Shown: piece by piece, positions 47,246 to 55,789 of the stretch
Numbering within the stretch: position 1 is the first letter of the stretch
How the letters are laid out: each line of letters opens with the position of its first letter
NCBI GenBank assembly: GCA_020346225.1
Contig: CP070777.1
Span: 2,263,725 to 2,327,724, forward strand
DNA length: 64,000 bases
Reading direction: 5' to 3'
Source: Candidatus Zixiibacteriota bacterium
GTDB lineage: Bacteria; Zixibacteria; MSB-5A5; GN15; FEB-12
Translations under genes and position numbers: made by a program
Notes under the pieces: generated by a model
What the model saw: only the letters and a program-made list of their open reading frames with translations
Told to the model about the DNA's origin: nothing
Databases searched by the model: none

Positions 47246-47989
47246 TTATGCTCCCTTGCTCGATTGTCGTGTCGCCATGGCCTTCCTGCGCCTGCCCGGA
47301 GGCATCTTCTCGATAGCGTAACGCAAGGCCGTTCTCGGCATGCGATCCTTGTTTTGCATTACATACGCGAAGACTTCTTTTTCAAAAGTATTGCCGGCCT
47401 CTTTCAGCATCCATCCATAACCCTTCCGAACCAGATCCTCCTTGTCGACAAGCAGGCGGTCGGCCGTTTTGAAGACCTCGTCAAGCAGTATTCCCTTTCT
47501 GACCGGGACAATCAGACTTACCGCCGCCCCTCGCCTTACCCAGAGATTTCGCGATTTTGCCCATGCTCTGGTACGGCCGACCAGGTCAGGATACTGTAGA
47601 ATGAGATGTCCCAAAGCGCCGGCGCACAGGTGGTCACAGGTCCCCCAGTTGTTGACATACCTTTTGAGCCAGCCCTCGAATCTCCTGAAATGGGCTCTGG
47701 TGTATTTGCTTCTGAGTTTCAAGGCCCACTCGAAGGCGAAAAAGCGCATATATCGCACTTGGGACGCCAGCATACGGTCGCATATGGCCAGGATATCATC
47801 AACCGGCAAATCGCGGACATCCTTGAAGCACTGATTGGATATACTTCGCAGGACGGCCGTCCTGATACCTTCCGGGTCCTTCAGCTTCTCTTTGAAAAAA
47901 CGCTGGTAATTGAGACGGTTTTCCGGCCGGTCGTGCCGGGCTATTTCGCTTTGAACCTTGAGGATTATCTTATCTTTTGCGTTCGGCAT
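47246..47989 (-). CDS. DNA alkylation repair-like protein (AlkD/HEAT family)
   Basis: 247 residues, all alpha-helical HEAT-like repeats. Matching motifs: AFEWALKLRSKYTRAHF, WGTCDHLCAGALGHL (W..CD), RNLWVRRGAAVSLIVPVRKG (WVRR) and EDLVRKGYGWMLKEAG. AlkD removes bulky or cationic alkyl bases, using a Trp/Asp/Trp set. Trp and Asp are visible here, but activity is not proven by sequence. The gene is coupled to the Fe-S protein below it, an unusual partner. Confidence 0.88.
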   Translation of the reverse strand: MPNAKDKIILKVQSEIARHDRPENRLNYQRFFKEKLKDPEGIRTAVLRSISNQCFKDVRDLPVDDILAICDRMLASQVRYMRFFAFEWALKLRSKYTRAHFRRFEGWLKRYVNNWGTCDHLCAGALGHLILQYPDLVGRTRAWAKSRNLWVRRGAAVSLIVPVRKGILLDEVFKTADRLLVDKEDLVRKGYGWMLKEAGNTFEKEVFAYVMQNKDRMPRTALRYAIEKMPPGRRRKAMATRQSSKGA

Positions 47990-48101
47990 AGAGTGTCTTC
48001 GGGAAAATGCTTATGAGCGCTTTTGGTCCTGATTGATAAACATAGTCACAAAGCCAGCCAACAACAATCAAAAGTATCACCGCTCGCCCTCACCCGAGCG
48101 C

Positions 48102-48131
48102 TTGACTTGACCAATCCGCTGCGGCTATATT
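48102..48131 (+). promoter_or_regulatory. Sigma-70 type promoter of the aspartyl-protease-like gene
   Basis: TTGACT (48102-48107), 18-bp spacer, TATATT (48126-48131); each hexamer matches consensus at five of six positions. Transcription should begin near 48138, about 45 bp before the ATG. Confidence 0.6.
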
Positions 48132-48183
48132 CGACCTGACTCACGATCACTGGATAACCGTCGAATTGTCCCGGGGGACCAAG

Positions 48184-49416
48184 ATGCCGAAATCAGCCTG
48201 TCAGTCAGGACTCGCATGGTTGTTTCTGTGCCTGCTGGTTGTGTCTGTGCTGCCTGCGGGCTGCGGTCGATCCGCTGATTATCCGCTCAGGATGGTCTTT
48301 GCGGGCGGCGCGAAGCATGCACAAGTACCATTTGACGTCTGTTTCAACATTGTTTTTATCCCCGGCTCGACCGGCGGCGGTGACTCGGCCTGGTTTATCC
48401 TCGATACCGGTTTCGAGTACTCGCTTCTCAATCGGGATCGCCTCGATTCCGCACAAATCGCAAATGCACCCACGCGCGTCGAGAAGCAGCCCGGTGGCGA
48501 GGTCGAAGTGACCACGGTTTATGATATCGCGTTTGCCCTGCGGGGCCTGGAAATTGCCGCCGACTCCATCCGGGCGATACCGCTCGGCGGACTGGAGCCG
48601 GTGGCCGGACGGCGAATCGATGGTATTATCGGCCATGAGTTCTTCGAGCGCTTCGTCGTTACCGTAGACTACGCTAATCAGGTGCTGACTGTCACCGAGC
48701 CGGCTGAGTTCGACTACCGTGGCAACGGCGATATAATCCCGGTGCTGATCGAGAACAATGAACCGTTCATCACAGCGGAAGTTCGTCACCCCGACGGCAA
48801 TTTCAGGAAGGCCAAGCTGAAGCTGGATACCGGCAGCGCCGATTTCATCGGCTTTAACGGATCCTATGTTCAGGCAATCGGTCTGGTAGCGGATTCGCAG
48901 GCTCGCGTTCCTGCTCTGGGCACGGCTGTCGGCGGCCACACCGACAACTGGGTTACGCGCCTGGCCGCCTTCAGGGCGGGCAGTTTTACGATCTACAGTC
49001 CCGTGGTGGGGTACTCGGTGGACCTGACCCGGGGCGGTGATGCCGGTACTATCGGCGGTGAGTTTTTCAGGCGTTTCAAAGCCACCTTCGACTATAACCG
49101 CAGGCGGCTCATCCTGGACGCCAATGCCGCTCTGGCGGACAGGGTCGAGTATGACATGAGCGGCGTTTTCCCTATCGCCGACCCTCCCGATTTCGGCGCC
49201 AAAAGGGTCCTGGCCGTTACACCAGGCTCCGCGGCTGAACGGGTCGGGATTCAGGCCGGTGACCTCATGACCACAGTGAACGGTGTGCCTGCCGGAAGCT
49301 ACAGCATCTGTGAGTTGCGCCAACTGTTCATGCAGCCGGGCGGTGAAATCGAGCTGGCCATCAATCGGCAGGACAGCCTGATAAATGTTGTTCTTGTGCT
49401 CGAACCGATGATCTGA
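48184..49416 (+). CDS. Lipoprotein aspartyl-protease-like protein with PDZ domain
   Basis: 410 residues from ATG 48184 (GGGGGA upstream; a TTG at 48166 is less likely). The lipobox is VLPAGCG. Two retropepsin-type half-sites are seen: FILDTGFEYS near residue 80 and KLDTGSADF near 215, with matching hydrophobic-Gly strands (DGIIGHEFFERF, GTIGGEFFRRF). A PDZ domain ends the protein (AAERVGIQAGDLMTTVNGVP). This is the periplasmic aspartyl protease/PDZ architecture common in FCB bacteria. Substrates are unknown. Confidence 0.9.
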   Translation: MPKSACQSGLAWLFLCLLVVSVLPAGCGRSADYPLRMVFAGGAKHAQVPFDVCFNIVFIPGSTGGGDSAWFILDTGFEYSLLNRDRLDSAQIANAPTRVEKQPGGEVEVTTVYDIAFALRGLEIAADSIRAIPLGGLEPVAGRRIDGIIGHEFFERFVVTVDYANQVLTVTEPAEFDYRGNGDIIPVLIENNEPFITAEVRHPDGNFRKAKLKLDTGSADFIGFNGSYVQAIGLVADSQARVPALGTAVGGHTDNWVTRLAAFRAGSFTIYSPVVGYSVDLTRGGDAGTIGGEFFRRFKATFDYNRRRLILDANAALADRVEYDMSGVFPIADPPDFGAKRVLAVTPGSAAERVGIQAGDLMTTVNGVPAGSYSICELRQLFMQPGGEIELAINRQDSLINVVLVLEPMI

Positions 49417-49563
49417 GAGCCTTTTTTCCCCGCAGGCTCGGGCCGCCGAATATTGTTGCCTCCCTGCCGACCTGCTCATATGATACGATGGTTCGAGTGA
49501 GGCTCATCTTCCGTATGGAACTTAAGGCCGGATAGACCGGTTTACGTTAGCGAGGCAACTGAG

Positions 49564-50739
49564 ATGTTCTTCCTTGTTGTTATCGTGGTTCTCGCACTCA
49601 TGTACGGCTACGTGGGCTGGCGGCTGATTGTGCCGGCCGCCTTCAGCATGCCTGTCAATCTCCTTCTGTGGGGCCTTCTGGTGATTCTTCTGGTACTGCC
49701 GTTCATTCCCGTGATCATGCGCTTCAACGCTGTCGAAGGCTCCGCGGTTGACATCACGGCCTGGGCCGGCTATCTCAGTTTCGGTTTCTTCACCTTGTTA
49801 TTTGCCCTGGTACTGACAAGAGACGTGGCCGTTCTTCTTGTTGACGGTATCGGTAAACTGATTCATCTGGCCTCCGGCGCCGACGGAACCGACATCGCCG
49901 ACGCGCAGCGCCGCCTTTTCGTGATGAATTCCATCAATGTCGGCATTCTCGGACTCACCGGCGGTCTCATGGGCTACGGTATGTTCGAGGCCCTGCGTCG
50001 TCCCAGAGTAGTTGAGATTACCGTACCCGTCCGGGACCTGCCCGGCGACCTGGTCGGGTTCAGAATCGTGCAGATCTCCGATATTCACGTGAGCCACACC
50101 GTCAAGCGGCCGTTTGTACAGACGGTCGTCGAAATGGTCAATGAACTCAAGCCGGACCTGGTGGCCCTGACCGGCGACCTGGTCGATGGTTCCGTGCGGC
50201 AGTTGCGCGACGATGTCGCCCCGCTGGCCGACCTGAAAGCTCCTCACGGCTGCTTTTTCATTACCGGTAACCACGAGTACTATTCGGGAGTGCAGCCGTG
50301 GCTCGATGAAACGGCGCGCCTCGGGTTTACCGTTCTTTTGAACGAGCACCGGATTATCCAGCGGGGAGAGGCTCGCCTGCTCGTGGCCGGCGTCACCGAT
50401 TATTCCGGCGGCCAGTTTTCAACTGACCATGTGTCCGACCCGCACAAGGCCCGGGCCGGTGCTTCCGATTGCGACGCCTCGATCCTGCTGGCCCATCAGC
50501 CCAAAAGCATCTTCGAAGCAGCCAGAGCCGGCTATGATTACGTCATCTCCGGGCACACCCACGGCGGTCAGTATTTCCCGTACCATGTTCTCGCGAGTAT
50601 GGCCCAGCCCTACATATCGGGCCTGCACCGTCACGATAGCACCCTGATTTATGTCAGCCGGGGGACAGGTTACTGGGGTCCGCAGATCAGGATCGGCGCG
50701 CCGTCGGAGATAACCATCCATCGCCTCGTCTCCGCCTGA
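49564..50739 (+). CDS. Membrane-anchored metallophosphoesterase (YaeI-like)
   Basis: 391 residues: about four N-terminal transmembrane helices (~1-150), then a calcineurin-like domain with the full metal set: QISDIHVSH, LTGDLVDGS, GNHEYYSG, LLAHQPK and SGHTHGGQ. It resembles the YaeI/YkuE group, which acts on membrane lipids or lipid A precursors. It lies 147 bp downstream of the PDZ protein and 111 bp before the asparagine-synthetase-like gene. Confidence 0.92.
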   Translation: MFFLVVIVVLALMYGYVGWRLIVPAAFSMPVNLLLWGLLVILLVLPFIPVIMRFNAVEGSAVDITAWAGYLSFGFFTLLFALVLTRDVAVLLVDGIGKLIHLASGADGTDIADAQRRLFVMNSINVGILGLTGGLMGYGMFEALRRPRVVEITVPVRDLPGDLVGFRIVQISDIHVSHTVKRPFVQTVVEMVNELKPDLVALTGDLVDGSVRQLRDDVAPLADLKAPHGCFFITGNHEYYSGVQPWLDETARLGFTVLLNEHRIIQRGEARLLVAGVTDYSGGQFSTDHVSDPHKARAGASDCDASILLAHQPKSIFEAARAGYDYVISGHTHGGQYFPYHVLASMAQPYISGLHRHDSTLIYVSRGTGYWGPQIRIGAPSEITIHRLVSA

Positions 50740-50850
50740 AAATCCGCGTCATAAATCTGTTGCCACCGTCTCCCACTCCAGATAACTTAGAGAAACAGGG
50801 GCCAGCATGCCATCGGTGTCCATCCGACTCAGGCGGCAGGAGGGGCGATC

Positions 50851-52671
50851 GTGCCCGGTCTGATTATAATCGTTCAGAACAACCCGGCGCTCTTCGAGCG
50901 CAACCGCGCTCTCGTGCGCGAGATGGCGGCGCTCATCTCGCACGAACCGTTTTACGAAAGCCGATTTTTGGAGTCTCATGAGCTGGGACTCTGTGCCGCC
51001 CAGGTGTACCTTGACCACGAGCCTGCCGCGGGCGCGCCGGGAAAAAGCAGTGACGGCTCCATCCAGTGCCTCCTGAGCGGCGAAATAGTCGATTTGAAAA
51101 CTCTTAAGGCAGGCTGCGACTGCCCTGACGCTTCTCAAAACTGCAGCCAAATAATGGCAAACCTGTACGCGAAGGAGCGCGGCAACGTTATCAGCCGGCT
51201 CAACGGCTACTTCAGCCTGCTGGTATTTGATGAGCACAAAAAGACCGTCCTCGTGGCCAACGACCGTTTCGGCATGCAGCGTTTCTACTTCGCCCGGCTT
51301 CCGGACGGCGGTATGATGTTCGCGCCCGAGGTGAAATGCTTTCGCCTTATGCCGGAGCTCGAGCTGACGGTTGACACGGCGGCCGTGGTTCACTCGTTCC
51401 GCCATGACTGCATTCTGAATAATGCCTCGTTCTATAACGAGGTGCGAAGATTCCCGGTGGCCACCGTGTTTCGGTGCCGCAGCGGCCGCTGGACTTCGAG
51501 CCGGTACTGGACGCCTCATCCGTCCCCGGACGAAGTGCGACTCTCGCAGCGTGAGTTTATCGACCAGACCGCGGAAGTATTCGAGGCAATCACCGAGGAG
51601 TATTACACTCCCGGCTCGACGGCGCTGTCGTTTACGGGAGGGCTGGACACGCGTGCCATCCTGAGTGTTCTTTCCCACCGCGGCCACACCCCGCCTCTTT
51701 TCACTTTCGGCGGCGTTTTCAAAGACAGTCACGATATCAAGATTGCCCGTAAACTGGCCGGTCGCGGCGACAACCGCTGGGGCATTATCCGCCTGGGCAA
51801 AGAATTTCTCGACGATTTCCCGAGCTGGGCGGCCCGGGCGGCGTGGATTTCCGATGGCATCGCGCGTCTAAACACGTGCCACGAGTATTACCTCAACCTC
51901 GCGGCGCGGGAGTTCGGCAAGATCCGGCTCACCGGAAAGTACGGCTCGCAGGTTATCAGGGGCGTAACGATGCTCAAGGACCGCTCACCGGACCTTAGAA
52001 TATTCAGCGATGATTTCCGACGGACTTACATCGCCACGAAGACCGAATCAGGCGCCACCGGCCGAGCCGCCCTGCTCGAGCAGGAACTTCCGCAGCTCGA
52101 AGGCGCCCGGCATACGCTGGAGATGACAGCCCTGACGGTCCGCACCCCGTACATGGACAACCGGCTGATCGATATCGTGCTGCGGGCGCCCGATATCGAG
52201 GACACCTCGCTGCTGCAGAAGCACATAATCTCCCGGAACGCACCCCATCTGTCCGATATTCCCACCAACCGCGGTGAGCTGATCCGGTCCCAGAGCGCCT
52301 TCAGCCCGACCAGGTACTACTACCGGACGCTGAATTTTATCGACTCGGTCTACAACTGGGAAAAACTCCCCCGCCTGGCCCTCCCGGTGTGCCGGCTGGG
52401 TGATATAACGCGCATCAGCAGGCTGTTCGTCGGGAGAAACGAGTGGATACATCACCGCGTCTGGTTTATGCGCGAGCTGAAAGACTTCGTTCAGGGCCTG
52501 ATTCTCGACCCGCGGACGCTCGACCGGCCTTACTATGACCGCCGTGCCCTGACGACGATGATGCGCGACCACTTCTCCGGCCGCGCCAATTACACGCCGG
52601 AGATTATCAAGATCGGGAGTTTCGAACTGTGGTGCCGGGGAAGCGAACAGCCCCTGCCGCGCTCCTCTTAG
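50851..52671 (+). CDS. Asparagine synthetase-like amidotransferase lacking the N-terminal Cys
   Basis: 606 residues. The N-terminal half has the class II glutaminase fold (LNGYFSLLVFDEHKKTVLV, NDRFGMQRFYFA), but the protein starts MPGLIII where active enzymes have MCG: the nucleophilic Cys2 is missing. The synthetase half has a PP-loop, LSFTGGLDTRAI (SGGxDS variant), and later TVRTPYMDNRLIDIVL. Proteins like this often make amide or adenylated intermediates in exopolysaccharide, peptide or lasso-type pathways, using ammonia or another nucleophile. No such pathway is next to it. The start codon is GTG. Confidence 0.85.
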   Translation: MPGLIIIVQNNPALFERNRALVREMAALISHEPFYESRFLESHELGLCAAQVYLDHEPAAGAPGKSSDGSIQCLLSGEIVDLKTLKAGCDCPDASQNCSQIMANLYAKERGNVISRLNGYFSLLVFDEHKKTVLVANDRFGMQRFYFARLPDGGMMFAPEVKCFRLMPELELTVDTAAVVHSFRHDCILNNASFYNEVRRFPVATVFRCRSGRWTSSRYWTPHPSPDEVRLSQREFIDQTAEVFEAITEEYYTPGSTALSFTGGLDTRAILSVLSHRGHTPPLFTFGGVFKDSHDIKIARKLAGRGDNRWGIIRLGKEFLDDFPSWAARAAWISDGIARLNTCHEYYLNLAAREFGKIRLTGKYGSQVIRGVTMLKDRSPDLRIFSDDFRRTYIATKTESGATGRAALLEQELPQLEGARHTLEMTALTVRTPYMDNRLIDIVLRAPDIEDTSLLQKHIISRNAPHLSDIPTNRGELIRSQSAFSPTRYYYRTLNFIDSVYNWEKLPRLALPVCRLGDITRISRLFVGRNEWIHHRVWFMRELKDFVQGLILDPRTLDRPYYDRRALTTMMRDHFSGRANYTPEIIKIGSFELWCRGSEQPLPRSS

Positions 52672-52684
52672 TCCGTTGCCGCGC

Positions 52685-53233
52685 TCATCCGCGCTCGACC
52701 ATTTGGATACAATCGGTCGGGCAGATCGCCGCACACAGCCCGCAGCCGTAGCAGTTTTCGCTATCGACGGCCAGCCTGTCATCGTGCATCGTCCTGGCCT
52801 TGAAATAGCAGACCGGCCGGCAGTCGCCGCAATGAGTACAGCCGTCCATGTCGGTCCGCTCGATATACCGCCCCTTTTCGCAAACTTCCTCCGGGTTCAG
52901 AAAATACCCGCAGCAGTCGTCGCAGCAGAAACAAATCCCCTGAACGGTCGTGTGCGTTTCTTCGTCGCGGAAAGGGCGGGCGACCAGATATTTCTCTTTG
53001 GCCTCGTGAAGTATCGCCGCTACTTCCCCGGCCGTGATTTGTCTTCTTCCCGACCCGGTGACGGTCCCGCCCTCGAAGAAGGTCAAGCAGACATCCATGC
53101 GCGAACGCGCACACCGGCCGCGCTCCTCGCGGCAGCCGCAGTTACACACCCAGTATTCATGATGGTTCTTAACAAGCTCCCCGGCTTCATCGGGAGTACA
53201 TACAAAATGCATGTGCGGTTCTCTGTCGTTCAC
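52685..53233 (-). CDS. Cysteine-rich 2[4Fe-4S] protein (second)
   Basis: 182 residues with ~21 cysteines. HEYWVCNCGCREERGRC, then a middle cluster CFCCDDCCGYFL, then CTHCGDCRPVCYF and CYGCGLCAAICPTDC. The same order of motifs is in the larger Fe-S protein at 45994-47244, without its winged-helix N-terminus. In the third site, CRPVCYF lacks the Pro that normally follows the fourth Cys. GTG 53233 has AGGA 6 bp upstream. It is convergent with the asparagine-synthetase-like gene (13 bp). Confidence 0.87.
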   Translation of the reverse strand: MNDREPHMHFVCTPDEAGELVKNHHEYWVCNCGCREERGRCARSRMDVCLTFFEGGTVTGSGRRQITAGEVAAILHEAKEKYLVARPFRDEETHTTVQGICFCCDDCCGYFLNPEEVCEKGRYIERTDMDGCTHCGDCRPVCYFKARTMHDDRLAVDSENCYGCGLCAAICPTDCIQMVERG

Positions 53234-53309
53234 GTGCTGTCCTTATGTGTCAGCCCAAGTTAGGTCCTTTGACCCATACATTCAAGCTGAAAAGTGCCGG
53301 GCCGGGCAC

Positions 53310-53645
53310 TTACGCTTTACCCGGTCCGCCCGAAAGGAAATCTCTCATGTTCTTCCGGTAACGGTCGAAAGCCTGCCGTCCGCGTTCGGTCAGACGGAGA
53401 ACCGTGTGGGGTGTCTTTTCGATGAATTCCTTGCTTATCTCCATATAGCCTGCTTCTTCCAGTTTGCCCAGGTGCGAGGACAGATTCCCGCGCGTCAGCG
53501 ACGTCTGGCGCTGGAGAAAAACAAAGTCGGCTTCAGCCACAACGTAAAGATGAGCCACGATCATGAGCCGAGCCGGCTCGTGTATTATCCGGTCGATTTC
53601 CGGGGTCGGCTGAGAGCAGTCCGGCGACCCAGCCTCAGCGCACAT
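53310..53645 (-). CDS. Winged-helix regulator (ArsR/MarR-like)
   Basis: 111 residues: IHEPARLMIVAHLYVVAEAD, then FLQRQTSLTRGNLSSHLGKL, then GYMEISKEFIEKTPHTVLRL, the compact wHTH of the HTH_34/ArsR-like type. It overlaps the end of the membrane-protein gene by 11 bp, so the two are coupled. Pairs of such a regulator with a small polytopic protein are widespread; the signal is unknown. Confidence 0.9.
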   Translation of the reverse strand: MCAEAGSPDCSQPTPEIDRIIHEPARLMIVAHLYVVAEADFVFLQRQTSLTRGNLSSHLGKLEEAGYMEISKEFIEKTPHTVLRLTERGRQAFDRYRKNMRDFLSGGPGKA

Positions 53646-54249
53646 CGCTTTGCTCCCGGGAAGGCCGAGGGTATTTTCTTACAAAGCGGGTGAGCAGAAT
53701 GGCTCCTGTCACGCTCAACACGCCGCCGATAACCATGAACTTGACAGACGGGTGCATATCAAGAAGATGGCTGGCGATGAACGCGGCCATGGCCAGGGCG
53801 GCATAGTAGAGGCACCGCCTCACTCCGTACAAGAGTCCCAGCACCAGGGCGGCCAGGGCGAGCACGAATCCTAACGGTATCAGTCCCAGACCCCTGATCC
53901 ACTTCTGCCATCCCGCGTCACCCAAGTAGGCGTAAAACACAACCAACCCCAGAAGTGCCGTTAGCGTGAAAAGCACCGTCATGGCGTTCAGGTTGCGCTT
54001 TTGTTTTGACTGGCGCTCCGGCGAGAATTTCACATACCCGAGGCGGGGGAGAGTCATTGCCCTCTTTACGATTGGCGCCAGGATGATGGCCAGTATCGGC
54101 AGGATGGCAGTGGTTCCCGGTGTTTTGGTCAGCAGGCCAATGGACACTCCGACCAGAGCCAGTCCTACGAACAGGTCCCAGATACCGTCTTGCTGCAAGG
54201 TCAGATAGGTTCTGCGCTCAATTTGTTTTAAATCAATCTCTTGCGACAT
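53635..54249 (-). CDS. Polytopic membrane protein paired with the wHTH regulator
   Basis: 204 residues with six hydrophobic segments (e.g. GIWDLFVGLALVGVSIGLLT, LGLIPLGFVLALAALVLGLL). A basic loop (KFSPERQSKQKRN) sits near the middle. RRTYLTLQQDGIWDLFVGL at the start is a conserved-looking opening for this small family. No enzyme motif is seen. Confidence 0.8.
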   Translation of the reverse strand: MSQEIDLKQIERRTYLTLQQDGIWDLFVGLALVGVSIGLLTKTPGTTAILPILAIILAPIVKRAMTLPRLGYVKFSPERQSKQKRNLNAMTVLFTLTALLGLVVFYAYLGDAGWQKWIRGLGLIPLGFVLALAALVLGLLYGVRRCLYYAALAMAAFIASHLLDMHPSVKFMVIGGVLSVTGAILLTRFVRKYPRPSREQSDVR

Positions 54250-54390
54250 TGAAGCCTCCGTCGAGTCATAATGTAGACGATTTACAGGTTTGCGTCACAA
54301 ACTTGTCTACGTCAATTACAACCTGGAGTTTCACCTTGAGCAAGGATTTCTTGGAGGCGTTTTAATGTACTGTGTTATAATTAGATAGGC

Positions 54391-54423
54391 TATGAAAAGG
54401 CGGGTCCGTTGACCGAACCCGCC
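54391..54423 (-). terminator. Terminator of the OB-fold gene
   Basis: GGCGGGT and ACCCGCC form a stem (with CG/CG continuing past one mismatch). Read on the minus strand it is followed by TTTTCATAG. It starts 8 bp past the stop of the leftward gene at 54431. Confidence 0.7.
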
Positions 54424-54430
54424 ACTGCTT

Positions 54431-54847
54431 TTACGTTCCGAATATCTGGCAGTTCACCAGCGTCACCCAGCCGGTGTCCTGCTCTTTTTTTACCTTGCCG
54501 TATATCGAGGCGAACTGGCCCTCGTAGAAACGGTTGCGCGGGTAGTGACGCAGTACGGTCGGATAGCACTCGATCAATGCCTGTTGCCGGCCATAACCGC
54601 CGTCGGAAAGGTAGATGACAAATCCCGATTCCTGGTCGACGATATCACAGATCTCGCCTTCGACGGTGACCCGCTCGCCGGCGTAGGTATCCATAGCGGC
54701 TTCGAAATCGGTCTGGAATGCTTCATAAAGCACCGACGCCCGGATAGCCTCGTCAGGCTGATCGGACCGGGAAAGATTGAGCTTAAGCGCCAGGCGCAGT
54801 ACAAAGAGCACCATCAGTACCAAAACAATTTTGAACCATCGAGACAT
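54431..54847 (-). CDS. Membrane-anchored OB-fold (tRNA_anti-like) protein
   Basis: 138 residues from ATG 54847 (AAAGG upstream; frame open further up). One N-terminal helix (FKIVLVLMVLFVLRLAL) is followed by a small beta domain: YAGERVTVEGEICDIVDQES, then ECYPTVLRHYPRNRFYEGQF, then YGKVKKEQDTGWVTLVNC. This matches the tRNA_anti-like OB family of envelope proteins. Binding partner unknown. Single gene with its own terminator. Confidence 0.75.
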   Translation of the reverse strand: MSRWFKIVLVLMVLFVLRLALKLNLSRSDQPDEAIRASVLYEAFQTDFEAAMDTYAGERVTVEGEICDIVDQESGFVIYLSDGGYGRQQALIECYPTVLRHYPRNRFYEGQFASIYGKVKKEQDTGWVTLVNCQIFGT

Positions 54848-55259
54848 ATCAATAGCCTTTCGGATCAGATGCAAAGCACCATTGATGAACTTCCTCTCAT
54901 ATTAATGTTGATTATCGTCGGTTATGGCCGAACCGTTTAGCTCGCGGGTAGAATCACGCCGCCCAGCCGCCCTGAGGTCACGCCGGGCCTTCCGCCAATC
55001 AGGCGCGGGGGGATGATGTCTTTAGCGGTTCCAACAACTATGGGGTGGTTCCCATGCACCCGGTTGCTCACGACCTCTCTTTCGGGGCGAATCTCCCGTC
55101 TTACTTGATGATAGTGCGGTCTTTCAGGGCTGTTCGCCCGGCACCCGGTTTGCCGTTAATATTGCCGCTTACAGTTGGAACTCGGGCACTGCCTGCCCGC
55201 AGTTATATACTGGTCGGATTGGACTGATGAAACGAAAGTGCGGTTGAAGGGAATATGCC
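54848..55259. other. Intergenic region without visible gene
   Basis: About 410 bp. No ORF with a ribosome-binding site, no clear RNA gene and no strong promoter was found. It separates the leftward OB-fold gene from the small rightward membrane ORF. Confidence 0.4.
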
Positions 55260-55421
55260 ATGTCAGGTCTTGCCGTTGCCGGTCTCATCTGGATCGCCAT
55301 AGCCGTTGTCTGTGCGGTCGTGGCGCGCCTTAAGGGGATGAATGCTTTTCTGTGGTTCGGCCGGGGGCTTGCTTTCGGGCTGCTCTCTCTGGGATATCTC
55401 CTGCTCACTCCCGGCGATTAG
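55260..55421 (+). CDS. Small two-helix membrane protein, 53 residues
   Basis: ATG 55260 with AAGGGA 7 bp upstream; TAG at 55419-55421. The product MSGLAVAGLIWIAIAVVCAV continues with ARLKGMN and a second helix (FGRGLAFGLLSLGYLLL), then TPGD. Two transmembrane hairpin helices with a positive loop. The clean ribosome-binding site and hydrophobic pattern support a real gene. Family not recognised. Confidence 0.65.
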   Translation: MSGLAVAGLIWIAIAVVCAVVARLKGMNAFLWFGRGLAFGLLSLGYLLLTPGD

Positions 55422-55789
55422 CCGATCCGCCCACCTTTCAAAGCCTGTCAAAAGACGAAGACATTGTTTGCCGTTGTGTCAGGATATGATTCCAGCTCGG
55501 CGCAACTGTCTTGATAACGTCCGTTGTGGCCGCATCGGCACCGGAGCCGACGTGCGATAAGCTCGTCAACTGTCCGGGAACCGGTTCATTCGATTGTCTC
55601 TGGAAGGACATTCAATGCTGAGCCGGTCAGCCCCGGCTGAAATAGTTTGACTAAACAGGGGGTCAAACGTCTATTATAGTACAGGTAGGTCATGGGGAAT
55701 TTAAGTAGCAGATTTCTTCTCGAGAGCAGACATCAGGTCGATACATTCAAGGCCCGGGCGCTAATAATGCCGCAAGAAGGCGATGAGTG
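55422..55789. other. Intergenic region leading to the TonB-like gene
   Basis: 368 bp. The left 220 bp show nothing recognisable. The right part holds the promoter and dyad listed separately. Confidence 0.4.
55645..55677 (+). promoter_or_regulatory. Promoter with overlapping dyad before the TonB-like gene
   Basis: TTGACT (55647-55652) and TATTAT (55672-55677) are 19 bp apart, a usable sigma-70 promoter. The exact inverted repeat GTTTGAC-N10-GTCAAAC (55645-55651, 55662-55668) covers the -35 and spacer, so a repressor could sit on it. Confidence 0.45.
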
